From contig CAIIXF020000006.1 of NCBI GenBank assembly GCA_903813345.2, forward strand, positions 27,037,936 through 27,101,935: a DNA stretch of 64,000 bases, in the 5' to 3' direction. This DNA comes from Owenia fusiformis (lineage: Eukaryota; Annelida; Polychaeta; Sabellida; Oweniidae). The notes under the pieces were generated by a model. That model was not told the DNA's origin. It searched no databases and saw only the letters and a list, made by a program, of their open reading frames with translations. Positions 35,582 to 47,140 of the stretch are shown here, in pieces. The first letter of the stretch is position 1; every line of letters begins with the position of its first letter. A program made the position numbers and the translations under genes.

Positions 35582-36921
35582 GATAACCCCGGAGCCCATA
35601 TATAGAGATAGGACAGTACTTTACTCATACATCTACTAAGGTGCTGCAAGAATAGGTACGTGATAATATTTCTGTCTAAATGTACTTTATTTTTCAGACA
35701 GCATGATTTTTTAAGTTAAAGACAACGTGTATAATTGTAAGTGTCTGCGCCAGTTCATTATTGCGCAATATAGTTAATTCTTTCGATAATTTTAGTGCAT
35801 ATTTGTTATTTTGAAAACGCACGTTCTATTTCGTGAGTTCATCAGAAATATCTTTAAAGTTTAAAAGTGTCATATTTGTCAGACAAACGGTGTGCACGTT
35901 TATACATCAATTATACATGTACAATGTGATATCTTCCAAAAACACATCAATTAGGCAACACCAAGAGGAAAATGAAAACATCAAAGCATTTATCTTAGAT
36001 AAATCCAATGAATCCCATCAAGCACATTGAGTCGCATCTCCTAAACGCAAACCTAAATATAAGCAGCGTGTGTTTACCTACATAATGAGAAATCATGGGA
36101 TTCCTTTAAACGTTCCTTTCCAGTTGACAAAAACAAAAAGATGCGATAATATATTTGATTTGCATTGGAGACATGGTTTAGTGACCAATTATTTATTTTA
36201 ATTAAATCATTCACAGTACACGATTTACCATTAAAAGAAAAGGACAATTATTTTGAACAATAAAATATTTAAAAAACATTGGATGGACGAATTATATTAG
36301 GGGCTCTCAAAAATATTCTATAATTTGAGCCATATACACACACGGTACTAACTTCGACCGTTTATTTGAATTTTTGACCTAACAGATGTTTGAAAATCAA
36401 AGATCACGAGTCCCATGCTGCACCGTTTGTGTTCAAACGTGTTCCATATAAATCTATTTAACAAAATATCCTTTCTGTCGGTGCATTGCTTTGTTGTCCC
36501 TCGTTTGAGCAGTGTTTTGGTCCCCAGTTATGAGAAGCCTTCCCCACAGCTGGGGACCCAAATGCCACTGAAAGCAGGAACTCTGTATAACAGAATAATG
36601 TGCCAACAGAAAGACACTTTTGTTTTGCTTTGAATTGAACAGATTCGAAGAAAAACGGTGCAGCATGAGACTCGCAGTCCTTGATTTTCAAAAATCTGGT
36701 AGGTCAAAAATTCAAATTTACAGTCGAAGTTAGTACCGCGTGATACAAATCTCTATGATCTGCAGCCACATTCTGTAGATTTCAATTTGCAGATATTGCT
36801 TCGGTTTTAACGCATATACCCAATCACTCTCAAAAATACGTTTTGTGACACGTGCTTTTCTTTACATAGAAAAGGTTACAAAATAATTTATTATTGTTAT
36901 TTGCTTTATTCAGACGCTGAG
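35582..36921 (+). promoter_or_regulatory. Promoter, leader exon and leader intron of globin 3
   Basis: ATATATAG at 35598-35605 stands 57 bp before the donor GAATAG|GTACGT at 35656. The acceptor TTTATTCAG at 36913 leaves 8 nt (acgctgag) before the ATG. A CGATAACC word lies about 15 bp upstream of the TATA box. The 1258-nt leader intron contains a foldback element. Confidence 0.65.
36339..36742. mobile_element. 400-bp foldback element in the globin 3 leader intron
   Basis: CACGGTACTAACTTCGAC at 36341 is mirrored by GTCGAAGTTAGTACCGCGTG at 36723-36742. Almost the whole element pairs with itself, including TCCCATGCTGCACCG and its inverse CGGTGCAGCATGAGA. The centre is CCCCAGTTATGAGAAGCC...CAGCTGGGG near 36521-36548. 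Open frames in it are palindrome artefacts. Confidence 0.88.
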
Positions 36922-38213
36922 ATGAAGCTGTTGATGGTCGTCGCAATTGCCCTACTGGGTCTGGCTTATGTAAACGCCGAGAGGGAGTGCAACGCCTTGA
37001 CAAAGTTGAAGGTGCAAGCGCAATGGTCTTTCGTTTACGGTGCTGGTCCAGCACGGGCCAGGGCGGGTGCTGTTATATTCAGGAGGTCGGTATTTTCTGA
37101 GTGTAATACTGCACGAAAATGTGGACAATATTGAACTGTTATAAGTTCAGTATAAATGAAATGTTGATTGGTAATGTGGTTTGTTTTAGTAATATTGATT
37201 CATAAATGATGGAGAGAGGCTATTAGAAAAGTATGTTTTGTGAATTAAGTAGACGGCGTCTTTATTCCTAAGATTCATTTCTTGAACAACGTTCCGCTTT
37301 CCATAGTCCAAAAAAGGTCCATTTCTGTCATTTAGACAAAGCAAATGGCATGCAAATCTCTTGAATCTTGAAATGAATATTTATTTTTTATCAACAGGAC
37401 ACTCTCTATTTGACATACTCAAACGCTACTCTTTTTATAAAAAGAAAGTGTTATTTGATTAAGACATCTCTGGATTATTGTGATGTGCCAATAAAAATGT
37501 CCGTTCGTCCGTACTTAAATATACCCCCCTTCATTTTAGATTCCTACAGAGACATCCAGAAGCTCAAAAAATATTCGCACGCGTCAAAGGAGAATTTACC
37601 TCTTCTCCAGAATTTCTTGCCCACGTAGCCCGTGTCCTCGGTGGATTTGATATGGTGATCTCACAACTTAATAACCCGATGGTGTTCCAGTCTCTCCTTA
37701 ATCATCTCTACGACCAACACGAGGCACGAGGGGGAATGCTCCCAGAATATTATGACGTGAGTATATTAGATGTACATTATTGCATACCCTAGTTTGGGCA
37801 CTGTAAAAACGATTGCTACCTTTGTTATTAATCCAACTTTCCTACACCCTTGACTGTTCGTTAAATCACCATAGGGAAATAAGCTTTTAATTGACACTTA
37901 TGACACTCTGCTAATTCTTAGGATCTGACAAAAACATTTCTGGTGGCATGATGACTTTTTGAGCTATTGAAGAATATATTCATATTATTCAGATTTTCGC
38001 GAGGCACTCATATCATTCTTGCTTCTATGTCTGAGGGCATTCTCCAATCTTTTTAAGGAATTTGGCTTTCAAGTCGCAAGAGTACTAGCCGAGTATCTCG
38101 ATGATTTCGACGAGGAGGCCTTTGTTTCATGCTACAAACTCGTCGCCAAGGGACTCAAAGGATTGTACAAGGTCGCACCACAAGAAGGACGACGATACTA
38201 CAGACGCTTCTAA
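36922..38213 (+). CDS. Extracellular globin 3, A type (three coding exons)
   Basis: Secreted subunit of the giant haemoglobin. Exons 36922-37085 (164 nt), 37540-37756 (217) and 38058-38213 (156) join in phases 2 and 0 for 178 residues. Signal peptide MKLLMVVAIALLGLAYVNA; the mature start EREC carries a single Cys followed by KLKVQAQW, the A-type pattern. Distal His is in FLAHVARVL and proximal His in LYDQHEAR. The third exon begins EFGFQVARVL after a pyrimidine tract and ends with a basic aromatic tail (GRRYYRRF) beyond the usual globin end. The exon 1 donor, fixed by homology and frame, is AG|GTCGGT, a poor match to GTRAGT. Only two Cys remain, enough for the intrachain disulfide. AATAAA at 38450-38455. 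A1 versus A2 is unresolved. Confidence 0.92.
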
Positions 38214-38459
38214 ACAGAATACACGTGAAACACTGAGCTTTCAATTGCGTCTATTCTGAGTTAGAAAGCAATGGAGGCTACCACAGAACATTGAGCCTAT
38301 GAATTAAAAGAGTGTCATTCAAATTATTTGAGCCTCTGGACAACACGATGAACAAACGATATACTCTAATGTTGTCGCAGCTTCAAATGATTAGCCCTTA
38401 TAGCTCTAAGGCAGATTTGTATTACTAGGGTATCTGTATAACACAATTTAATAAAACTT

Positions 38460-39475
38460 GAATTGATGTTATCCCAAGTCCTGGTGATGCAAATCGAGTA
38501 ATTGACTTGGATTGTTCATTTAACTTTGTATTTACTTGGGAATCTTACGTTGGGGCAAGACTCCTGGCTAAAGAGAAGTTTTCAGGCCGTGAACAGAGAC
38601 AATTGCCAGCAGAGCATCGTTGTTAAATTAGTTGTTGTACGTGTAAATAAAAGAACGTTGAAATAAAAGAACAACAAAATGATTTATTAGTCGTTGGTTG
38701 GTGAAACAATCATTGCTTTGGCAGATTAGACGTTGTACTAGAATCTGCTACGTAGTCAACACACGTGAAATTGTTCTTTAAACATTTACATTGGCATATA
38801 TTAATTAAAATGCTAGGTTGCCCTCGAACTTAAGACGAGCATTATTTTGCACTATTTTCAAAGAATCTAATTCCACTTTTAAGATGTTTTAAGTCAGAAG
38901 TCTCAAAACTAGGTCAAGATTCCATCTGATAGCTAAAATTTGAATTTTATGGAAGTTGGATTCCAATTTTGACTACAGAATTGTTAATCTTGACCTGGAT
39001 TTTGATCTTGGGATTTTACTGTCAACATTTTTTATTAAGATAACTTTATAATTCTCTTTTGATTTGATTTTCAAATCATGTTTTTCGCACTAAACTTATT
39101 TTTTGGCTTTAATGTGTAGCCATTTTCTGGTCAAACTATTATCATGCTTTAATCCACTTTGGTATTTACATTTCAAGCACTTGTATTGAAAGGACATAGA
39201 CTCGTTGAATATAGGAAAAATTAAAAAAAATTCTAAAAATACTAGAATTAACCTGATATTGACCAAGATAAAAAATGACTTGGGCTCCGAGTAGCAAAAA
39301 CACAAGATGTAAATACCTAGTAAGCAGCTTAAACCAAGACTTGTAAAATGGACATGCACGAATCTCCAAAGAAATATCTCAGTCGTGTATTATCTAATCG
39401 TTTAAGAAGGACTAATTGTAACTCCAGAGTAACAAGGATGCATTAATGATACACATCAGGCCCGTAAGACACTTT
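38460..39475. other. Intergenic after globin 3, nothing recognised
   Basis: AT-rich; short frames only. Confidence 0.4.
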
Positions 39476-41150
39476 TCTCCAAGGGGGGTGCGGTTTTTAT
39501 CTTACTAAAGAGAATATAAAATTGTCATTTTTTTGCCGCGTAAATCAAATCGCGTAAGACAGAGGGGGGGGGGGGCAGTTACTCCCTATATTGGTTTGGA
39601 ATTAACAAATGCATGCAACTTCCAAACGTTCCAATTGTTTTGTGGGGGGTGTGAGGAGTGGTCCACTCCCCCTAGAAAATGTTACAGTTTTGAGATGCTA
39701 TTTGGTGTTTTCTGGGCACTTTCAAAGTGTAAGTTTCTAAGTAGTACGCCACCACCACGGGAATAAGAGTTGAGTGAATAAAAAAAACGATAATTCATGG
39801 GGGTCTGGGGGTTCTCCCCCAGGAAAATTTTGAAATTTGGCTGTATTTGGAGCAAATTTGCAACCATCTGGTACGCCTGTGCGTTATGAGTCAATAAGAA
39901 AAATGTGAATTTTTTTCAAATTCTTTTGGGGGTGTCAAAGAGGATGAGAGGGTGAAGTGGGTTGGGGTGCCAGTAGGGGAGCAAGGGGTTGTCCCCCAGA
40001 AACATTGACCAGGTGCTATTTGATGATGTCTGGGCACTTAAAAATGTCTGAGACAATACATGAAATTCAGAATATTTTCTTTTGTTTTGTGGGGGATGTG
40101 AGGGGTGGCTAACTCTCCTAGAAAATTTTACAATTCAAAGATGATATTTGGTGCTTCTGGGCACTTTTAAAGTGTATTAGTCAATAAAAACATTGAAAAA
40201 CAATCGCAATTTTTTGCCAGAGGGGGAGGTGGGGCTGGGGTGCCAGAGGGGGAGCAAGTGTTTGTCCCCATATCAAAATTTACAATATCAAGGTGCTATT
40301 CGATGAAGTTTGGGCACTTTAAAAGTATCTGTGCCTAAAAGTGCCTATTTCCCAAGAAAATTTTACAATTTTAAGATGCTATTTGGTGCTTTCTGGGCAC
40401 TTTCAAAGGGTATGAGTCAATAAAAAAATTTGAAAAATCTGGGGGGGGGGGGTGTTAAGGGAGGGGGGGGGGGGGCTGCCAGAGGGGGAGGTGGAGTGGG
40501 GATGCCAGTGGTCAAGTAAGTGTTAGTCTTCCAGCCGGAATCATTAACTTTATCAAGGAGCTATTTGATGATGTCTGGGCAATTTAAAAGTGTCTGAGAC
40601 AATACATAAAACAAATTCAGAACTTTTCCATTGTTTTGTTTGGGGTGTGAGGAGTGACCCACTCCCCCTAGAAAATTTTACAATTTTACAACGCTATTTG
40701 GTGCTTTCTGGGCACTTTCAGTGTATGAGTCAATTAAAGAATTTGAGAAAATCACAATTTTTTTTGGGGGGGTCAAGGGGGGGGGGCGGCGCCAGAGGAG
40801 GGGGGGGGGGGGTTATGCAAGTGCAAGATGCAAGAGGGGGAGTAAGTCCCCCAGAAACACTATATCAAGGAGCTATTTGATGATATCTGGGCACTTTAAA
40901 AGTGTCTGAGACAAAACTCTAAAATAAATTTAGAACTTTTCCATTGTTTTGTGGGGGGTGTGAGGGGTGGCCAATACCCCTAGAAAATTTTACAATTTTA
41001 AGATGCTATTTGGTGCTTTCTGGGTACTTTCAAAGTGTATGAGACAATGAAAAAAAATACAAAAAAAATATTTTTCAAATTTATTTTGGGGGGTGACAAA
41101 GGGGGGTGCGGTCGCACCCATCGCACCCCCCCCCCCCCCCCATCTGACGG
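39476..41150. repeat. G-rich composite tandem repeat
   Basis: Two related sub-blocks alternate at roughly 250-320 bp: GCTATTTGGTGCTTTCTGGG (near 39700, 40145, 40380, 40695 and 41005) and GCTATTTGATGATGTCTGGG (near 40015, 40295, 40560 and 40870). They are separated by runs of G up to about 15 bp (as at 39566, 40441 and 40800). Plus-strand G runs could form quadruplexes. ORFs here are low-complexity artefacts. Confidence 0.85.
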
Positions 41151-42060
41151 CCCTGCACATACACATGCAATTTCACATCCACGATCGACTGAAATGAAAT
41201 ATTAGTTAATTATTCAAAATCTGTCTAAATGTCCTAAATACTCAACTTATCCTAATCGTGAACGATGACAGGAGATTGGGCTTGCTTTTCGGAACTTTTT
41301 GCCGGTACTACATTGTATGTTAAGAAAAACAAGATACCAGTAATACATTAACTTATCAAAATACGGTGTTCTATCAATAGTAAAAACCCTTGTCAATGAA
41401 GTGTCCATTACTGCTCAACTTGGATTCTCAGATCCCAAGATCTATGAGTCTAGGCCCTTTCAATATTAGCGCCTGAAATAAAAATACCCATGTAGTACTA
41501 ACCAAAAATTCAAAAGGCCTTGGTTGAACTTTTAGTTACAATCCCTTTTCAATAGTAAGGATATGGATTCTTAAACAGGACATCTGGGCTTGCTTTTTAG
41601 AACTTTTTGTTGGTCCATATGTGGATAAAGACATGAATCGTTTGACTAGAAAATTACTACAAGTTAAAGGCAAAAACGAATGCATGTCATCATAAATAAA
41701 CTGAAAATATTGTTCAGGTAAAGTTCATTAACCCACTACTTCATACATTTCGATCATGTATTTGTCGCTCAATAATCCAAACGTAATGTTAATTGTTTTT
41801 TATTAAACGAACACAGACGAAATCCTTGATGGGAACTCTTGACATTTGGCACATGTGATCCATCGAGTTGTTGGATATTGTTATGTTTGGTCTAAAATGA
41901 ACGATTAGTCTAGTCTGTCTAACTGTGGTCTGGGTTGAAATCGAAAGATAGAGGTCTTCAGCTTTCGCACGTAGCAGACAGAATTATCAAGTTTCTCATG
42001 GTCATTTAAAAAATAATTACCAAGTGCAAATGGGCCAGCCGTCATGTACGTATAAAAAGT
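41151..42060. other. Intergenic upstream of globin 4
   Basis: A weak direct repeat (ctTGGGCTTGCTTTT-type words at about 41275 and 41585) is visible. No gene was recognised. Confidence 0.4.
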
Positions 42061-42066
42061 AGTTAC

Positions 42067-42662
42067 TATATAAGACACTTTCATTTTAGTTATTTCACTC
42101 CACTGCAGTTGAGAGTTAATAAATATAGGTAAGAATATGCTTATTATCTCATATAGGATACCACATGGATGGATATTTTACCTTCTTAACGGATATTCGA
42201 TTGTACATAGAAATGAAATGTTTGATGAGTATATAGGGTTATCAGTATTGTAATAGTGACTATACTATACCAACAAGTCTTAATACGCATTTATTCAATT
42301 GAAAGTTATCATAAATGTTGTCTTGCTATTAATGCAATACATTTTTCACTTTGCTTCTTTTTGTGATTCTACGTTTTAACATTTTGGACGATTGTATTCC
42401 CAATAATTATTCTGCACTTTTGCATAGCAACAAACATTAAAGAATTCGAAATTTGTAAAGCACACCAAACATAAAATCTTTATTTCAATTGTTGCAAACT
42501 ATGTTTTACCGGAAAGCATTGACAGAAACTCGAATGACAACATTTTAGAAACAGTAGCAGAAATGTATAATATATGTATATTTTTAATAACTCAACCATG
42601 ATAATTGAAAATATGATGCGAAATATGTTTTCTTAAGTCATTACTATTCTGTTTCAGTCAAT
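42067..42662 (+). promoter_or_regulatory. Promoter, leader exon and leader intron of globin 4
   Basis: TATATAAG at 42067-42074 stands 62 bp before the donor ATATAG|GTAAGA at 42129. The acceptor CTGTTTCAG at 42657 leaves 5 nt (tcaat) before the ATG. This is the clearest example of the leader-exon layout shared by the four globins. Confidence 0.7.
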
Positions 42663-44331
42663 ATGCAGATGTTGAAAGTTATATTGGCACTGGCATTCGT
42701 TGCCGTTGCATCAGCTGGCAATTGTGACCGACTCCACAGCTTCAAGGTTAAAGCGCAATGGTCACAAGCGTTCAATCAAGACCAAGAAAGAACTTTAGTT
42801 GGACGTCATATCTTCGAGAGGTAAACGAGCCATATTATATATATATTTTGTTTTGTAAAAGTTTTTGGTCTTACGTTTGATAGATGTGATTACATATTTA
42901 TGATATCTTGATTATAAATAAAAAAAAATAAAAAATAGAGAATCATCTACCCTTTATCAATACATCTAATCAATTACTGGTGAACAAATCTTTTTCTAAA
43001 AACTTTTACCTAAACGATCTATATACTAGCGTAATCGACAGCCAAGTAAAGATCTTGGGATAAAAGGGGTATCCATGGGCGTAGGGCTTTATTTTGAGTT
43101 GGTACGCACATCAAAGTATGTCTGATTGCGTGGTTAATTGAAGGCCGCGCATCTTGGGTTGATGGGGCCGGAGGTATGCTCCCCCGGGAATTTTTTTCGA
43201 CGACGTTATTTCATGTTATTTGATGCTACCTGAGCGTTTTTATCAACTTTAAAATAGTTCTTTTCTGATAAAACTTAATGGTTAAATATACAAATACAGA
43301 ATCGTCAATAAATGTGCAAACAAATTTATGCATTTTAACACATTTTAAAGTTTTTTCAAATTCATTTGGTACGCACTTGCGTAATAGTAACAGTCCATTG
43401 GTATCTAAATATTGAAAATGAAACATCCAACGTATATCTCAAATTATGTAACAAGACACAAATAAGATTCCTTATCTCACAATCAAAAGCCCGGAGTACA
43501 ATAAACTATTTTGTGGGGCACTTGTATTAGTGACTTAACATTTTGAACAATGAAACTATTTCAACATTGAACAACATGTACAATGAAGCTATATCTAGCC
43601 AAATTAATTCATTCCAGCTTCTTCCGTCGATTCCCAGAGGCTCAGACCCTTTTCAAGGGTGTTGGTGGAGAGTACACAAACTCACCAGCATTCAAAGCAC
43701 AGTGTGTAAGAATCCTGTCATCCCTTGACTCTTTGATCAGCAACCTCGACAACGAACCAGTCTTCAATTCTCTAGCTTCCCACTTGGCTGCCCAGCACGC
43801 CACTCGAACCGGAGTGAAACCAGAATATTTCGATGTAAGTTCAATATATATTCTCGAAGGTGCAAGCTGAGTCGAATGCTTCGGCTAGAACAGTGATAGA
43901 AATCAAGTATCATTAATCATTAATAATTTTTATTAACAGCTCTTGTACTACAAATAAATGTATGGTCAATAGTGCTGTAAGAGCAACTGCAAGTATGAAG
44001 TTGAACATGCTTTGTGTCACAGCTCACTCCTTTTCTAGAGAAACTTGAATTATCGGTGAAGAATCAGTTAATGTTGATGTAACATTCGATATTTGTTGAT
44101 ATGTTCTATTTGGGTTGCAGTGGTTTCCAACAATTCTTCCTTTAGTTTTTCATCGATTTCATGATATATACGTAACATTTATACTTACAGGAAATTGGCA
44201 AAGACATCAGCGATACCATCAGAGAGATTGTCGAAGATTTCGACGAAGAGGCTTTTGCAAGTTGCTTTGTCAGAGTCAGTGAGGGTATTAAGGGTGCCAA
44301 TGCTGCACGATACTACAGAAGGAGATATTAG
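42663..44331 (+). CDS. Extracellular globin 4, A type, with distal Gln and adjacent Cys
   Basis: Secreted subunit of the giant haemoglobin. Exons 42663-42820 (158 nt), 43618-43834 (217) and 44191-44331 (141) join in phases 2 and 0, giving 171 residues. Signal peptide MQMLKVILALAFVAVASAG; the mature start NCDRLHSFKVKAQW is A type. CD Phe is in QTLFKGV and proximal His in LAAQHATR. Where globin 3 has FLAHVARVL, this protein has FKAQCVRIL, so the distal residue is Gln and the next is Cys. A third Cys is at ASCFVR. The C-terminus ends ARYYRRRY, similar to globin 3. Exon 2 has the same length as in globin 3. AATAAA at 44582-44587. The Cys after E7 recalls the free Cys of sulfide-binding A2 chains, an inference from family knowledge. 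Confidence 0.94.
43050..43420 (+). repeat. Degenerate G-rich repeat relative in globin 4 intron 1
   Basis: 'gggttgatggggccggaggt', 'gctcccccgggaattttt' and 'gctacctgagcgttttt' resemble parts of the 39476-41150 repeat, followed by 'gtacgcacttgcg'. It lies in the intron between coding exons 1 and 2. Confidence 0.4.
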
Positions 44332-44587
44332 ATCTATGAAGGACATGGACACTACAAAGTAGCTATTGCTATTGTAGAAACAGAACAATCATAATCATAT
44401 CGACGATATTTGTGAATCAATTAAGTCCGGAGTCTGTCACTGCCAGTCATTGTTGGAGTTTTTTTTAAAGACATTGAAGAATTTTCTCCCGGAGGTGTGG
44501 AATCCAGGCCATTTTTCTGCATTCTCTAGTTGAAAATTCAACTTTGCATTTTTGTTATTTACATTGTATATATATAGCTTGAATAAA

Positions 44588-45862
44588 ATATGTTGGGGTA
44601 GCATCAAATAAACTGTTATTTATTAAAATCAAACATGGAGTACAGGTAGTTTATTTAGAGTCGGGAAATCAGAGAGCACAAAATACAATCTTTGGAAAAT
44701 AAATCAGTCCGAGCCCCTATATTAACCTTGCAATTGATATGCAATCAACAGCAAACCTTATGGAAGTTTTATAATGTAGATATAGAAAAACACAACACTA
44801 TAAATCCTTAAATTGCTGATTACTCAAATTACTGTCCTCATCATGAATGTTCTAGAAGTTTGCTTCATTTGACATTGCAGAACATTAACAGAAAATGTGA
44901 ACAGAAAATTCAAGAAGACTATTGGGCACTGTATGTCAGGGCCTGAAAAATTCAAATTGCAAATACTTTCAATGAATGACCATAGCTCATATAACGCAAG
45001 GAGCCAATAACAAGAAAACAAGAAAGTAACATACCAAAATGTGCATTAACTGTGAAAAATACATTTGTCTCATTGTTAGAGAATTGATAAAAATCATACC
45101 CTCTGTATAGGAAAAGTTTTTATTTTTCGTTATTATCATACCAAACTTTCAGAGGTGTAATGTATACGTTGACCAAGTGGAGAAAATTCCAAAGAATTTC
45201 GTAAATACATGGTAAAAAGTCCCAAAATCCCAAAATCGTGAGTGTCACTTTTTACCATAAATTGACGTCATAAATTTGAGATGGATATGACGCGTTGTCC
45301 TCTAAGGATTCAAAAAATATTAAAGTATTTGCTTTTTATTGCAGACGAGAACGCATTCATAATGGGTTGACAATAAATGCTGCACTCGATATTCATGGTT
45401 TACATTAAACTACCCTCGGTAAAGAAAAAAAGTGAATGGTCCTTAACAGTCATTATAAACATTTTCCAAATTTTGCATATTGTTACTAAACTCTATGAGG
45501 CACATGGCATGAATATTGTGAATAACTGGTGGACATTTTAAAAAAATAGATAAAAATTTAAAAGAATTAGCAGTGGTTGAACACATTGTCTCACAAATAC
45601 GTCATACCCATCTTTTAATGATTTTTCAATCATGTTATCCTGTACCCCAATGAAATACGCTATGGCTCTACGGAGTGACAAAGTTGCAGTAAAATGTGTA
45701 CACTTGACCTACGAATCTATTCCTTATATCTATTATATCTATTCCACTTAACCCAGCATATGGGGTTTATGTATCCCAGCTTATTAGATATAGCAGATAT
45801 ATTAGATATAGCATGTGTCAAATATTTTCACAGTATTTTTGAGTATTTATAAATAGAGGATA
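44588..45862. other. Intergenic with a partial copy of the 2690-3403 element
   Basis: 45229-45290 ('aaaatcgtgagtgtcacttt' ... 'gacgtcataaatttgag') matches the left end of the element at 2690. 45540-45610 matches the inverse of that element's right flank. Nothing else was recognised. Confidence 0.5.
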
Positions 45863-46015
45863 TCCTATGATTTATGAGTGATATGATTTTTATCCACGAA
45901 TGGATATGATATCTGCACGAGCGAGCGTAGCGAGAGAGTGCAGATATCAATATCCATGAGTGGATTAAAATCATATCACGAGTAAATCATAGGATATTCT
46001 TTTTATTCCATAGTT
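45863..46015. mobile_element. Hairpin element, TATCCTATGATTT ends (copy 1)
   Basis: 'tatcctatgatttatgagtg' is mirrored by 'cgagtaaatcataggata', and 'tgatatctgcacgagcgagc' meets its inverse at the centre GAGCGAGCGTAGCGAG. It is about 150 bp and folds over its full length. Confidence 0.85.
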
Positions 46016-46799
46016 AAAGTCATCATCAGAATCGTCGGAAATTTAATTCGAATTTCCAAACGATCCGGCGATGTTGACACTTAGCCTCGTTTCGAGTCTG
46101 AAGTAGCAAAAATCCATAAACCATCGCATACGACGTCGTATGTCAAAGCTAAAAAATCGTATGTTATGGTTAAGTGAAAATTTGTCAAAATATCATATTT
46201 TACCACTGATTACAAAAATACCGTTTTTATTTTCACATGTTATCCTATGAATATCATGCTAACTATGGAATAATCGAAAATATCATGATGTAATAATCGT
46301 TTAATCCAGAAGAGGAACAAGTAACATTTTATTCAAATATTTGGATTTCAGAAAATAATTTTTCTGATTATTCTTTATCATTATACTATCAAAATATTTG
46401 GTATCCAAAACGTTTCAATACGGTGTTCATTGTATTTTCTATTCATTTATATGGCATGGTCAGCTTTGTCACGTTAATAAATAAATTCAATTCATTAACT
46501 ACTGTACGTCTAGGGCTTACATCCTGGACGCAGTCTAGTTATAAACTACGAAAACGAAGCTCTCTTTAAGAAGCGAAGTTGAACAAGTGCAAAATGTAAC
46601 CATTAACATAATGCACCAATTTAAAGGATTGGTATCGATATGACGATCTCAATTTGACACATGTTTCTCCAAAACATGTCATCAGAAAATTCTTAGAATT
46701 TTACACATCGTCAATTTAATGGTCGTATTTTGAATGGTAAACATTTAATTCGAAAAAATATATATACATTTCTCTATATTGTTTTAGAAAACAGACCAG

Positions 46800-47140
46800 C
46801 CATTTCTTTTATTCTTGGTATCATAATATTCGGAATGAAATGAAACATCCATTCGAATCTCATTAGAACAAAACGGCATATACACACAACGTGTTTAGGT
46901 CTTTCAATATTACAAGGGAAAGTTTGTTCATTTAAAAAAGTATCTTGAATGAAATAAAAGGTATACTTGGATTTTTATCTATTATTGAGTTTTTTTTGAA
47001 TACTTTCTCTTAAATGAACCAAACTTTCCTTTGTATAAATGTAATATTTAGAGGTCTTGAAATATGTTGTATAAGCTATTTTGTTCCAACAAGGTTCGGA
47101 AAGATATTTTATTTCATTCTCTAGAATTGGTAGAAAGGAA
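46800..47140. mobile_element. Imperfect 340-bp foldback
   Basis: Left blocks 'atattcggaatgaaatga', 'ttagaacaaaacggcata' and 'gggaaagtttgttcattt' are mirrored by right blocks 'aaatgaaccaaactttcctt', 'aagctattttgttcc' and 'atttcattctctag'. The centre is near 46975. Confidence 0.65.

Noticed and set aside
36415-36691. Several overlapping open frames on both strands
   Set aside because: They run through the foldback element in the globin 3 leader intron; frames on both strands arise from palindrome symmetry.
37991-38057. Earlier acceptor at 'attattcag' (37991) for globin 3 exon 3
   Set aside because: In the required phase 0 it leads to a stop within 13 codons. The acceptor at 38057 gives a product colinear with globin 4.
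40590-40909. Glycine-rich open frames in the 39.5-41.1 kb repeat
   Set aside because: Low-complexity translation of G runs in a tandem repeat.
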